Source: Chthonobacter rhizosphaerae (GTDB lineage Bacteria; Pseudomonadota; Alphaproteobacteria; Rhizobiales; Pleomorphomonadaceae). From it: DNA of 64,000 bases. Shown here piece by piece: positions 1 to 8,678 of the stretch (positions are counted from its first letter, which is position 1; every line of letters starts with the position of its first letter). The stretch lies in assembly GCF_013839525.1 (NCBI RefSeq), contig NZ_JACDIS010000001.1:682001-746000 (forward strand). The letters run 5' to 3'. The notes below the pieces were generated by a model. That model saw only the letters and a program-made list of their open reading frames with translations. It was not told the origin of the DNA and ran no database searches. A program made the position numbers and the translations under genes.

Positions 1-191
1 TCAACCTCGGCCACAGCCTGGGCATGGGCGTGGTGGCGGAAGGGGTGGAGACGGAAGCCCAGGCCGAGAGGCTGCGCGAGGAACGGTGCGACGAGTTGCA
101 GGGCTACCATTTCGGCCGTCCCATGCCGCCGGACGACTTCGCGGCGCTGTTCGGCGTCCGGACCGCCAACCGGAACGGACAGGCCCGATGA
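1..191 (+). CDS. EAL-domain c-di-GMP phosphodiesterase, C-terminal end (partial)
   Basis: The first complete codon is at position 3 and 62 residues are visible before the TGA. They carry the last conserved blocks of an EAL domain: VVAEGVET, then a [13 protein letters not shown] segment that closes the domain. EAL domains hydrolyse cyclic di-GMP. The N-terminal part, which could carry GGDEF, PAS or receiver domains, lies outside the window. The stop overlaps the start of the next gene as ATGA, so the two are almost certainly co-transcribed and translationally coupled. This is notable because the next gene is an RpfC-like sensor, whose usual partner RpfG is also a c-di-GMP phosphodiesterase, but of HD-GYP type. 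Confidence 0.9.
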   Translation, partial: NLGHSLGMGVVAEGVETEAQAERLREERCDELQGYHFGRPMPPDDFAALFGVRTANRNGQAR

Positions 192-2359
192 CAGGCTTCC
201 GTTTCCGGCCGCTCCGGGCTCTCGGCCACACGGTCGGCCGCATGCGGCGGCGCCTGCGGCAGCGGCCCGACAGCGAACACGAGATGACGCTGAACCGGCT
301 GGCCTTCGCCGGCCTGGTGGTCGGCTGGCTGTCCGTCGCCACCGCCCTCGGCGACGCGAGCGCGGCCGCCATGCTGGACCAGACGGCCCTCGCCTTCCTG
401 GTCTTCTTCGCCGTCGCCATCGGGATCTTCTGCCACATCCTCGCCTACCCGGGGGAGTCGGTCGCCCGCCGGCTGTTCGCCATGGTGGCGGACTTCGCCA
501 TGATCTCCGCCGCCGCCGCCGCAGGGGGCGACAGCACGGGCTTCTTCTACCCCCTCTATCTGTGGACCGTGTTCGGCAACGGCTTCCGGTTCGGCATTCC
601 CTATCTCAACGCGTCCATGATCATCGCCCTCGTGGGGCTCGCGACCGCGCTCCACGAGACCGGCTACTGGCGCGAGCACGTCGGCATGACGGTCGGCATG
701 CTGGCCGGCCTCGTCATCCTGCCGCTCTACGCGGGCGTCCTCATCCGCAAGCTCCGGGAGGCCAAGCGCGTCGCCGAGGAGGCGAGCCAGGCCAAGAGCC
801 TGTTCCTGGCGAGCGTCGGCCACGAGCTGCGCACGCCGCTGAACGCCGTCATCGGGCTGTCGGACCTTCTCGGCCGCGAGGCCCTGACCCGCGGACAGGC
901 CGAGATGGTGGAGACGATCGCCCAGTCGGGCCGGTCGCTTCTCACCCTCATCAACGCGCTCCTGGACTTCTCGCGCCTGGAAGCCGGCCGCATGCCGACG
1001 GTGGTGAACAGCTTCACCCTGTCGGAGATGGTCGATCGCGTCGCCGCCATGCTGCGCGTGGAGGCGGACCGAAAGGGTCTCGCCTTCGACGTCTCCATCG
1101 CGCCAAACGTGCCGGCGCGGCTCGTGGCGGACGAGCGCCACCTGGAGGAGGTGCTGGTCAACCTCGCGTCCAACGCGGTCAAGTTCACCGAGAGGGGCCG
1201 GGTCGCCATCGCGGTCGACCGCCTGGATGGGGACGACGGCCGCGACCGCGCGACGCTGCGCGTCGCCGTCTCCGACACCGGCATCGGCATCGCCCCGGAG
1301 GCGCAGGAACGGGTGTTCGAACGCTTCACCCAGGCGGACGAGACCATCATCGACCGTTTCGGCGGCACCGGCCTCGGCCTTGCGATCTGCAAGCAGCTGG
1401 TGGAGCTGATGGGCGGGCGCATGGGCCTCGTCAGCGAGCCCGGCCGGGGCAGCACCTTCTTCTTCGAGCTGGAGACCGGGATCGCGGCGCCGGTCGATCC
1501 GGCCGAGGCGGCAGCCAGGGCCGAGCCGGACCTGCCGCGCCTGCCGTCCCTGTCGGTTCTCGTGGCGGAGGACAACCGCACCAACCAGATGGTGATCTGC
1601 AAGATGCTGGAGGCCGCCGGCCACCGCCCGACCACGGCGGACGACGGCGAAATGGCGCTCTCGCTCCTGCGCGAGCAGTCGTTCGACCTGGTGCTGATGG
1701 ACGTCAACATGCCGGTTCTCAACGGCATCGAGGCCACCAAGCTGTGGCGCTTCATGTCGCTCGGCCGGCCGCGCACCCCGATCGTGGCGCTGACCGCGGA
1801 CGCGACGCCGGAGGCGCGCGCCCGCTGCCTGGATGCCGGCATGGACGCCTGCGCCACCAAGCCCATCGACGGGCGCCGGCTGGTGGAGGTGATCGCCTCC
1901 GTGCTGCCCGCCGGCATGACGGACGCGCCTTCCAAGGGCCCGATCGACGCCCTGGAGGCCGAGGCTGACCCCCTGGCGGGCATGCCGGGCGGCCGCCCGC
2001 TCGACCCGGTGAAGCTCGACGACCTGGAGCGGCTGGGCGGGCCGGAGTTCGTCGCCGATCTCGCGCGCGAATTCATCCGGGAGGCCGACCGGCTGGTGGG
2101 CGATCTCGGCGACGCGGTCGCCCGCGACGACGTCTACGCCTTTCGGGCGCTCGCCCACGCGCTGCGGAGCGCCGCCGCCAACGTGGGCGCGGAGGGCATC
2201 TTCGAACTCTGCCTGTCCTGGCGCGAGATGGACGCGGCGACGCTCGCCCGGGACGGCGAGCGCAACGTGCGCGCCCTGGAGGCCGTGTTCACCGAGGCCC
2301 GCGCCGCCTTGGAGGCCCACGTGCGCTCGGTCGGCGCGCGCGACTGGGTGGCGTCCTGA
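188..2359 (+). CDS. rpfC: RpfC-like hybrid sensor histidine kinase (DSF receptor candidate)
   Basis: A 723-residue hybrid kinase, nearly the length I recall for Xanthomonas RpfC (726). Order: short charged N-terminus with DSEHEM at 28-33, about five hydrophobic segments at 38-185, HisKA with phospho-acceptor His212 (GHELRTP), HATPase with DTGIGIAP (363-370) and GTGLGLAI (393-400), receiver domain with Asp505 (LVLMDVNMP), and a C-terminal HPt domain with His657 ([12 protein letters not shown]). A phosphorelay H212-D505-H657 is expected. The N-terminal segment before the first membrane helix resembles the DSF-sensing segment of RpfC as I remember it. The start at 188 was chosen because it overlaps the EAL stop (ATGA); a longer in-frame start at 86 lies inside the EAL gene. 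The convergent neighbour is RpfF-like, as in Xanthomonas. The family call is strong; ligand identity is inferred. Confidence 0.88.
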   Translation: MTGFRFRPLRALGHTVGRMRRRLRQRPDSEHEMTLNRLAFAGLVVGWLSVATALGDASAAAMLDQTALAFLVFFAVAIGIFCHILAYPGESVARRLFAMVADFAMISAAAAAGGDSTGFFYPLYLWTVFGNGFRFGIPYLNASMIIALVGLATALHETGYWREHVGMTVGMLAGLVILPLYAGVLIRKLREAKRVAEEASQAKSLFLASVGHELRTPLNAVIGLSDLLGREALTRGQAEMVETIAQSGRSLLTLINALLDFSRLEAGRMPTVVNSFTLSEMVDRVAAMLRVEADRKGLAFDVSIAPNVPARLVADERHLEEVLVNLASNAVKFTERGRVAIAVDRLDGDDGRDRATLRVAVSDTGIGIAPEAQERVFERFTQADETIIDRFGGTGLGLAICKQLVELMGGRMGLVSEPGRGSTFFFELETGIAAPVDPAEAAARAEPDLPRLPSLSVLVAEDNRTNQMVICKMLEAAGHRPTTADDGEMALSLLREQSFDLVLMDVNMPVLNGIEATKLWRFMSLGRPRTPIVALTADATPEARARCLDAGMDACATKPIDGRRLVEVIASVLPAGMTDAPSKGPIDALEAEADPLAGMPGGRPLDPVKLDDLERLGGPEFVADLAREFIREADRLVGDLGDAVARDDVYAFRALAHALRSAAANVGAEGIFELCLSWREMDAATLARDGERNVRALEAVFTEARAALEAHVRSVGARDWVAS

Positions 2360-2414
2360 CGCGAACCCCTGAGGCGGCCCCGGCTCGCGCGGCCGTCCCG
2401 CCCGCGGGCGGCCG

Positions 2415-3407
2415 TCAGGCGCCGGCCTCCTTCTGGAGCCGGCGCACCTGCGCCATCTGGAGGTGTTCCATCCGCCTCAGGTCCGCGGCCGGGAGGCGCA
2501 TGGCGGTGTCGACCCAGAGGTCCGTCACATCCCGGAGCTCGGCGAGCGACAGCGGGTTCACCCGCTGGCGGACCTTGAACAGGGTCTGGCGCACCGCGTG
2601 GCTCTGACGCTCGGCCAGATAGGTCGCGACCGCGTGCTCGCCCTCGCCCTCGTCGACCACCTGGTCCACGATGCCGATGTCGCGCATCTCGTCGGCCGAG
2701 TAGATCTTCCCGGAAAAGATCATCCGCTCGGCCCGGGCGGCGTCGAGCCGGCGCGCCAGGAAGGAATAGGCGCCCATGCCGGGGAAGCTGTTGAACAGGA
2801 TCTCCGGCAGGCCGAGCTTCACCTGCCGCTCGGCGATCAGCACGTTGCAGCAGAGCGCTCCTTCAAGGCCGCCGCCGAGCGCGTCGCCCTGGAGGAGACC
2901 GACCGACACCACGCCGGAATCGAACCCGATCGCGATGTGATAAACCGCGTCCACGCAGTCGAAGGCGTAGCGGCGCACCGCCTCGCGGTCGCCGGCCCGG
3001 ATCGCCTGGGTCAGGAAGGCGAGGTCGCCGCCCATGTTGTAGATGCCCGGAATGCGGGAGCCCTGCACGTAGTAGCGGATATGCGGCTCCTCGCCGGGCG
3101 CCTGGGACGCGGCGAGCGCCTGGATTGACCGGTGCAGCACGATCAGCTCGCGCACCATGGCGGGCGTGAAGCTCGGCGGTCCGCTCGGCCGCATGTGGCA
3201 CCACAGCGCGCGGGTGTCGGGATCGAGGCGCACGTCCAGCTCGCGCCACGTGCGGTTGAGAAAGGCGAGGAGTTCCTTGGACGAGCTGGCAGCCTGGCGG
3301 TCCGGTCCGGTGCGGTCCGCCGGCACGTCGGATGGGCGCCGCAGGGAGGGGGAGGCGGCGGTCTGCGATCGGTCTTCAGCCTTGAGGATCGTGCTCGCGT
3401 CGGTCAT
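2415..3407 (-). CDS. rpfF: RpfF-like DSF synthase (crotonase-fold enoyl-CoA hydratase/thioesterase)
   Basis: A 330-residue crotonase-family protein whose body reads like RpfF, the enzyme that makes cis-2-unsaturated fatty acid signals from acyl-ACP. The two glutamates essential in RpfF (Glu141 and Glu161 in Xanthomonas) appear here as Glu182 (GGGLEGALCCN) and Glu202 (GLPEILFNSFPGMG), with the same 20-residue spacing. The FPGMGAYSFLARR and FSGKIYSADEM blocks are also RpfF-like. The first 45 or so residues are a polar extension not expected in Xanthomonas RpfF (289 residues). The start at 3407 has an upstream GGAGAG; the longer open frame to 3599 reads through intergenic sequence. The gene converges on the rpfC-like gene with a 55-bp gap containing GC-rich inverted repeats. 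No rpfB-like acyl-CoA ligase is visible. Confidence 0.88.
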   Translation of the reverse strand: MTDASTILKAEDRSQTAASPSLRRPSDVPADRTGPDRQAASSSKELLAFLNRTWRELDVRLDPDTRALWCHMRPSGPPSFTPAMVRELIVLHRSIQALAASQAPGEEPHIRYYVQGSRIPGIYNMGGDLAFLTQAIRAGDREAVRRYAFDCVDAVYHIAIGFDSGVVSVGLLQGDALGGGLEGALCCNVLIAERQVKLGLPEILFNSFPGMGAYSFLARRLDAARAERMIFSGKIYSADEMRDIGIVDQVVDEGEGEHAVATYLAERQSHAVRQTLFKVRQRVNPLSLAELRDVTDLWVDTAMRLPAADLRRMEHLQMAQVRRLQKEAGA

Positions 3408-3503
3408 GCGGGCTCTCCGTTGCGCTCCGGGGAGGGCGGAGCAGGCAGCGTGACGGGGTTCCGGTCCGGTGGTCCCGAGCCCCGTCCACAATCCTGAGGC
3501 ACT

Positions 3504-3525
3504 GATTAAGGATTTGTTAAGGATT
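3504..3525. promoter_or_regulatory. Tandem 11-bp AT-rich direct repeat upstream of rpfF
   Basis: GATTAAGGATT (3504-3514) is followed directly by TGTTAAGGATT (3515-3525), matching at 9 of 11 positions, so the TTAAGGAT core recurs one helical turn apart. It sits about 100 bases upstream of the rpfF start in an AT-rich patch. Two direct half-sites on one DNA face are typical of an activator or sigma-factor-proximal operator, but no regulator can be named from sequence. Confidence 0.4.
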
Positions 3526-3813
3526 ATCTTCGAAGCCGCTGCCGGATGGTTAATGACATCGGTTTTTACGCCATTCGGCTCCGCTGTCCGGCATGTCACG
3601 AGGGTCGTCCTACCCGTGCTATTTCCGCCATGGCGTCTCTCGACGATCCTTCTGACGAGCCTCGGACCATCGTGGGGAGCGCTCCAACTTCGCTCGCGTG
3701 TGGACTGTTCCCATTCGTCTGAAGATCCGAGTCGGGCGGCAACCTGGAGGCGTCCCCGGGGCGCGGCGGGAGCGCCGGAACGCTTCCGGCCGTCGGCACG
3801 GCGACGCCATTCC

Positions 3814-3914
3814 GGCTCGTGCCGAGCCCGCGAACCGCTCGTCCAGGGCTCGTGCCGAGCCCGCGAACCGCTCCGTCCAGGGCTCGTGCCGAGCCCGCTC
3901 GAGGCTCGTCCAGG
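3814..3914. repeat. 33-bp tandem repeat, three copies
   Basis: Three units of about 33-34 bp start at 3814, 3847 and 3881, each beginning GGCTCGTGCCGAGCCCGC. Unit 2 has one extra C and unit 3 diverges in its second half. Each unit starts with an inverted repeat (GGCTCGTGCCGAGCC), so a short hairpin can form in each. The units abut with no spacers, so this is not a CRISPR array. It ends about 40 bases before the LexA box of dnaE2. Confidence 0.7.
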
Positions 3915-3952
3915 GCTGTTGACTCCGATCCGGCCCTCTGGAATCCATGTGC

Positions 3953-3967
3953 GAACAAAACAGGAAC
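3953..3967. promoter_or_regulatory. LexA (SOS) box upstream of dnaE2
   Basis: GAAC-AAAACAG-GAAC is the reverse complement of GTTC-N7-GTTC, the direct-repeat LexA operator known in alphaproteobacteria. It ends 15 bases before the preferred dnaE2 ATG at 3983, where bound LexA would block transcription. DnaE2 genes are established SOS targets in this class, so site and gene agree. Confidence 0.75.
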
Positions 3968-3982
3968 ATCGACTCGTCCTAC

Positions 3983-6900
3983 ATGGCCTATGCCGAACTC
4001 GTCGCCGCGTCCAACTTCTCCTTCCTGCGGGGCGCCTCCCACCCGGAGGAGCTTGCCGAGGCGGCGGCGGCGCTCGGCCTGAAGGCCTTCGCGGTGACCG
4101 ACCGCAACAGCGTGGCCGGCGTGGTGCGGGCCCACCAGGCCGCCAAGGACCACGGGGTGCGCTTCGTGCCCGGCACCCGCCTCGCCTTCGCCGACGAAAC
4201 GCCCGACATCGCGCTCTGGCCCATGGACCGGCCCGCCTGGGGCCGGCTCTGCCGCCTGCTCAGCCTCGGCAAGCGGCGGGCCGACAAGGGCGACTGCCGC
4301 CTTGGCCTCGACGATCTCCTGGCCTTCTCCGAGCGCAGCCATCTCGCCGTGCTGCCGCCGGAACGCCTGGACGCGGACGGGCTCCGCCGGCTCGGCGCCA
4401 CGCTCCGCCGGCTTGCCGCCGAGACGCCCGGCCGGGTGCGGCTGGCCGTCGCCTGGCGCCAGGACGGGGCGGACCGCCGGCGCCTCGCCCGTCTCGTCCG
4501 CCTCGCCCGGGACGCCCGGGTGCCGGTCATGGCCGTCGGCGACGTGCTCTACCACCACCCGGACCGGCGCAGCCTCCAGGACGTGCTCACCTGCATCCGC
4601 GAGCACACCACGCTGGCCGAGGCCGGGCGGCGGCTGGAGCGCAACGCGGAGCGGCACCTGAAGGCGGAGGAGACCATGCGCCGGCTCTTCCGCGACCTGC
4701 CGGAGGCGGTGGACGAGTCCGGCCGCCTTCTCGCCGACCTCGCCTTCTCGCTGGACGAGCTGCGCTACGAATATCCGGACGAGCCGACGGAGGGGCACCC
4801 GTCGCCCCAGGCGGCCCTGGAGGCGCTGACCCTGGAGGGCGCCGCCCGGCGCTATCCGGCCGGCATCCCGGAAAAGGTGAAGGCGGCCGTGGAGCACGAG
4901 TTCGCCATCATCCGGCAACTCGGCTACGCGCCCTACTTCCTCACCGTCCACGACATCGTGCGCTTCGCCCGCTCCCGCGGCATCCTCTGCCAGGGCCGCG
5001 GCTCGGCGGCCAACTCGGCGGTCTGCTTCTGCCTCGGCGTGACCGAGGTGGACCCGGAGCGCGGCGACCTCCTGTTCGAGCGCTTCATCTCGCCGGAGCG
5101 GCGCGAGCCGCCGGACATCGACGTGGACTTCGAGCACGAGCGCCGCGAGGAGGTGATCCAGTACATCTACGGCAAATACGGCCGCGAGCGCGCCGGCCTC
5201 GCCGCCACGGTCATCTCCTACCGGGCGCGGTCGGCCATCCGGGAGGTCGGCAAGGCGTTCGGCCTCTCCGCCGACACGGTCGGGGCCCTCGCCGGCCAGA
5301 TCTGGGGCTGGTCGTCGGCGAGCGTGCGGCCCGAGGACGCCCGGCGCGCCGGCGTCGATCCGGCCGACCGGTCCGTCATGGACGTGGTGCGCCACGCCAG
5401 GGCGCTCGCCGGCTTCCCGCGCCATCTGTCGCAGCACGTGGGCGGCTTCGTCATCACCCGCGGCCGCCTCGACGAGGTGGTGCCCATCGAGAACGCCGCC
5501 ATGGAGGACCGCACGGTCATCGAGTGGGACAAGGACGACCTGGACCTCCTGGGCATCCTGAAGATCGACGTGCTCGCCCTCGGCATGCTGTCCTGCGTGC
5601 GCAAGGCCTTCGGCATGCTGGCCCGCCACTACGGCCGGCCGCTCACCATCGCCACCATCCCGCCGGAGGACCCGGCCGTCTACGACATGCTGTGCCGGGC
5701 GGACAGCGTCGGCGTCTTCCAGGTGGAGAGCCGGGCGCAGATGACCATGCTGCCGCGCCTTCGCCCGCGCACCTTCTACGACCTCGTCATCGAGGTGGCG
5801 ATCGTCCGACCCGGCCCCATCCAGGGCGACATGGTGCACCCCTATCTGCGCCGCCGCCAGGGCCTGGAGCCGGTGACCTTCCCCAAGCCCGAGCTGGAGG
5901 CGGTGCTGGGCAAGACCATGGGGGTGCCGCTCTTCCAGGAGCAGGCCATGCGCATCGCCATCGTGGCGGCGGGCTTCACCCCGTCGGAGGCCGACAAGCT
6001 CAGGCGCGCCATGGCGACCTTCCGCAAGGTGGGCACCATCGGGACCTTCCAGGCGAAAATGATCGACGGCATGGCGGAGCGGGGCTACGACCGCGACTTC
6101 GCCGAGCGCTGCTTCCGGCAGATCGAGGGCTTCGGCGAATACGGCTTCCCGGAAAGCCATGCGGCGAGCTTCGCGCTCCTCGTCTACGCGTCGTCCTGGC
6201 TGAAGTGCCACTATCCGGACGTGTTCTGCGCCGCTCTCCTCAATGCCCAGCCCATGGGCTTCTACGCTCCCGCCCAGATCGTGCGCGACGCGGAGGACCA
6301 CGGCGTGGAGGTGCGCCCCGTGGACGTGAACCGGTCCGACTACGACAACACCCTGGAGCACGGCCCCCACGCGGCCGACCGGCTGGTGCCGCGCCACCGG
6401 ACCATGCGGCCGGTGGTCTGGTCGAGCCATGCGGTCCGGCTCGGCCTGCGCCAGATCAAGGGCGTGCGCGAGGACGACATGCGCCTCCTCGTGGAGCGGC
6501 GCGGCGCCGGCTACGACAGCGTGCGCGACGTCTGGCTGCGCACCGGCCTCGCCCGCGCGGTCGTCGAGCGGCTCGCCGACGCGGACGCCTTCCGGTCCAT
6601 CGGCCTCGACCGGCGGGCGGCGCTCTGGGCGGCGCGCGGCCTCGGCCGCACCGGCGACGAGGAGACCCTGCCGCTCTTCCTCGCCGCCGCCGGCGAGGGG
6701 CCGAAGCGCGAGCCGGACGTGCACCTGCCGCCCATGCCGCTCGGCGAGCACGTGGTGAACGACTACCGCTTCCTCTCCCTGTCGCTGAAGGCCCATCCGG
6801 TGACCTTCGTGCGGGCCGAACTGGCCCGTCTCGGCGTGGCGCCCAGCGAAGCCCTCGCGGTGCTCGCCCCGGGGCGGACCGTCACGGTGGCGGGCCTCGT

Positions 6901-7324
6901 GCTCGTGCGCCAGCGGCCCGGCTCGGCCCGGGGCGTGATCTTCATGACCGTGGAGGACGAGACCGGCGTCGCCAACCTGATCGTCTGGCCGAAGGTGTTC
7001 GAGGCCTTCCGCGGCGTCGTCATCGGCGCCCGCTTCGTGCGCGCCACCGGCCGGCTCCAGCGCGACGCGGGCGTCATCCATCTCGTCGTGGAGCGGATCG
7101 TGGACGAGACGCCCCGCCTCGTCCGGCTCACCGGCGACCTCGACGGCGTGGACGCCCTCGCCCGCGCCGACGAGGTGAAGCGCCCGGTCGCGGAAGGGCG
7201 CGACGACAAGCCGAGGCCGCGCCTCGTGCACATGCTGAAGGAGACGCCCGAGATCGCCGACGACCTGAAGCGCGCGGCAACCGGCACCGCGCGGGTGATG
7301 CCGAAGGGCCGGAACTTCCAGTGA
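3983..7324 (+). CDS. dnaE2: Error-prone DNA polymerase III alpha subunit DnaE2 (ImuC)
   Basis: A C-family polymerase of about 1113 residues used for translesion synthesis during the SOS response. The N-terminus [21 protein letters not shown] is the PHP-domain opening characteristic of DnaE2 rather than DnaE1. The catalytic palm shows [13 protein letters not shown] and, further on, [16 protein letters not shown]-terminal OB-fold region ([14 protein letters not shown] ... [14 protein letters not shown]) completes the family architecture. ATG 3983 matches the family N-terminus; an in-frame ATG at 3947 would place the LexA box inside the coding sequence. The usual partners imuA and imuB are not adjacent, so if present they lie elsewhere. 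Confidence 0.93.
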   Translation: MAYAELVAASNFSFLRGASHPEELAEAAAALGLKAFAVTDRNSVAGVVRAHQAAKDHGVRFVPGTRLAFADETPDIALWPMDRPAWGRLCRLLSLGKRRADKGDCRLGLDDLLAFSERSHLAVLPPERLDADGLRRLGATLRRLAAETPGRVRLAVAWRQDGADRRRLARLVRLARDARVPVMAVGDVLYHHPDRRSLQDVLTCIREHTTLAEAGRRLERNAERHLKAEETMRRLFRDLPEAVDESGRLLADLAFSLDELRYEYPDEPTEGHPSPQAALEALTLEGAARRYPAGIPEKVKAAVEHEFAIIRQLGYAPYFLTVHDIVRFARSRGILCQGRGSAANSAVCFCLGVTEVDPERGDLLFERFISPERREPPDIDVDFEHERREEVIQYIYGKYGRERAGLAATVISYRARSAIREVGKAFGLSADTVGALAGQIWGWSSASVRPEDARRAGVDPADRSVMDVVRHARALAGFPRHLSQHVGGFVITRGRLDEVVPIENAAMEDRTVIEWDKDDLDLLGILKIDVLALGMLSCVRKAFGMLARHYGRPLTIATIPPEDPAVYDMLCRADSVGVFQVESRAQMTMLPRLRPRTFYDLVIEVAIVRPGPIQGDMVHPYLRRRQGLEPVTFPKPELEAVLGKTMGVPLFQEQAMRIAIVAAGFTPSEADKLRRAMATFRKVGTIGTFQAKMIDGMAERGYDRDFAERCFRQIEGFGEYGFPESHAASFALLVYASSWLKCHYPDVFCAALLNAQPMGFYAPAQIVRDAEDHGVEVRPVDVNRSDYDNTLEHGPHAADRLVPRHRTMRPVVWSSHAVRLGLRQIKGVREDDMRLLVERRGAGYDSVRDVWLRTGLARAVVERLADADAFRSIGLDRRAALWAARGLGRTGDEETLPLFLAAAGEGPKREPDVHLPPMPLGEHVVNDYRFLSLSLKAHPVTFVRAELARLGVAPSEALAVLAPGRTVTVAGLVLVRQRPGSARGVIFMTVEDETGVANLIVWPKVFEAFRGVVIGARFVRATGRLQRDAGVIHLVVERIVDETPRLVRLTGDLDGVDALARADEVKRPVAEGRDDKPRPRLVHMLKETPEIADDLKRAATGTARVMPKGRNFQ

Positions 7325-7455
7325 GCCCCCAGCCGGCGCCGATGCCGGGCGCCATTCTGCGGCGGTCCGGCCTCATCCGAGGGCCTTTCCCATTGTCCGC
7401 CCCGCCCCGACCGACTAGATGGAGGGCACCACGAGCGGCAGGGACGAACCACGCG

Positions 7456-8040
7456 ATGGAATTCGAAAAGGGGCCGAACGATCCGGCGACGCGGACGGAG
7501 CATCCTCTCGTCAAGCTGGCGCTGGAGCTCGGGCCGCTCGGTGTGTTCTTCTTCGCCAACGCCCGCTTCGACATCTTCGTCGCCACCGCCGCCTTCATGG
7601 CGGCCATGCTGGCGTCGCTGACGATCTCCTGGATCCTCACCCGCCGCCTGGCGGTGATGCCGGTGGTCACCGGCGTCGTGGTGCTGGTGTTCGGCACCCT
7701 CACCCTGGTGCTCCACGACGAGACCTTCATCAAGATGAAGCCCACCATCGTGAACGGGCTGTTCGCCGCCGTGCTCCTCGGCGGACTCTTCTTCGGCAAG
7801 GCGCTACTCGGCTACGTGTTCGACAGCGCCTTCCGGCTCGACGCGGAGGGCTGGCGCAAGCTCACCTTCCGGTGGGGCCTGTTCTTCATCCTGCTCGCCG
7901 TCCTCAACGAGGTGGTCTGGCGCACGCAGACGACCGATTTCTGGGTCGCCTTCAAGGTATGGGGCATCATGCCCATCACCATCCTGTTCTCGGCGCTGCA
8001 GCTGCCGCTTCTCACGCGGCACAGCCTCGACAGGGAGTGA
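7456..8040 (+). CDS. yciB: YciB/IspZ-type intracellular septation membrane protein
   Basis: A 194-residue inner-membrane protein with about five hydrophobic helices and the family signatures [10 protein letters not shown] near residues 23-32, [16 protein letters not shown] and [20 protein letters not shown] towards the C-terminus. The family is linked to cell-envelope synthesis and septation. It follows dnaE2 by 131 bases and has its own AGGGACG ribosome site. In many relatives it sits beside ftsY; here it is about 14 kb away. Confidence 0.9.
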   Translation: MEFEKGPNDPATRTEHPLVKLALELGPLGVFFFANARFDIFVATAAFMAAMLASLTISWILTRRLAVMPVVTGVVVLVFGTLTLVLHDETFIKMKPTIVNGLFAAVLLGGLFFGKALLGYVFDSAFRLDAEGWRKLTFRWGLFFILLAVLNEVVWRTQTTDFWVAFKVWGIMPITILFSALQLPLLTRHSLDRE

Positions 8041-8064
8041 CGCCGTCCACGGCGTCCGGCGGGC

Positions 8065-8535
8065 TCAGGCCAGCGGATCGATGACGATCTCGTAGAGCCG
8101 CGCCGTCGAAGGCCGGGCGATCTCGTCGGCCAGCGACGCCTCCGGCAGGCCGGTCGCCGACGGGTCCACCGGCTTCGGCAGCATCCAGCGCAGGCGCGCC
8201 CAGCCCCGGCTCTGGCCTTCCGTCACCAGGGTCTCGACAAGCCGCCGGTCGACGCCCTCCCCGAACACCTCCGGGGCGGTGTAGAGCGCCTCGATCATGC
8301 CGACCCTGAGGCCCGACACCGGGTCCGGCAGGTCGAAGAAGACCGCGAAGCCGACCAGGCGATCGCCGTCGAAGGCCCCCACCACCTGGGCGGTGCGGTC
8401 CGACACCAGGAGCTCGGCGTAATACTCGTCCGGCCGCCGGGGCGCGCCGCGCTTCACCGCCTGGGCGTTCGCCGCGATGAGCGGCGCGAGGTCATGCGCA
8501 TCCTTCTGGCCGAGCGCCCTCACGGTCACGGTCAT
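8065..8535 (-). CDS. GNAT-family N-acetyltransferase
   Basis: A 156-residue protein with the GNAT order: beta-rich N-terminus with VRALGQKDAHDLAPLI, central GDRLVGFAVFFDLPD strand, a MIEALYTAPEVFGEGVDRRLVETLV segment that serves as acetyl-CoA-binding motif A, and a C-terminal WARLRWMLPKP block. The canonical Q/RxxGxG/A loop is modified (FGEGVDRR). The substrate is unknown. Start 8535 has GGGGAG just upstream; the longer frame to 8568 has none. It lies downstream of leuC on the same strand, separated by a probable terminator. Confidence 0.7.
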   Translation of the reverse strand: MTVTVRALGQKDAHDLAPLIAANAQAVKRGAPRRPDEYYAELLVSDRTAQVVGAFDGDRLVGFAVFFDLPDPVSGLRVGMIEALYTAPEVFGEGVDRRLVETLVTEGQSRGWARLRWMLPKPVDPSATGLPEASLADEIARPSTARLYEIVIDPLA

Positions 8536-8587
8536 GAAACTCCCCACCCGCTTGGCTGCAGCCCGCAAAGAGGCCTGGCGAACGCGA

Positions 8588-8618
8588 ACGGCCGGCCTCG
8601 CCTGGCGAAGCCGGCCGT
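8588..8618 (-). terminator. Probable leuC terminator hairpin
   Basis: ACGGCCGGC (8588-8596) pairs with GCCGGCCGT (8610-8618) as a perfect 9-bp stem with a 13-nt loop. Read on the minus strand it lies 61 bases beyond the leuC stop. The downstream T-tract is weak, so termination may be inefficient or Rho-assisted. Confidence 0.45.
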
Positions 8619-8678
8619 CGAATGTTGTCGTCGTCCACCGGGCGACCCGTCAACCCCGTCTCAAGGGGGAGACGGCGA

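Larger units (their letters stand above)
3408..3952. other. Divergent intergenic region between rpfF and dnaE2
   Basis: This stretch of about 545 bases carries no credible gene. Next to rpfF it has an AT-rich patch (about 3500-3560) unlike the surrounding GC-rich DNA, including a tandem 11-bp repeat. Closer to dnaE2 it has a 33-bp tandem repeat (3814-3914). The promoters of both divergent genes must lie here. Long open frames crossing it are extensions of neighbouring frames with poor coding character. Confidence 0.6.

Noticed and set aside
188-2359. Treating the sensor as a generic hybrid kinase (BarA/ArcB-like)
   Set aside because: The five-helix input region, the DSEHEM segment, total length and the convergent RpfF-like gene together fit RpfC better; periplasmic sensor loops or PAS domains typical of the alternatives are absent.
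3814-3914. CRISPR-like array
   Set aside because: The units abut directly with no spacers, there are only three, and no cas gene is near.
3596-7231. A 1211-codon open frame on the minus strand opposite dnaE2
   Set aside because: In very GC-rich DNA, long antisense open frames are expected. This one shows Ala/Gly/His/Arg-heavy composition, no family motif and no ribosome site, while the plus strand encodes a clear DnaE2.
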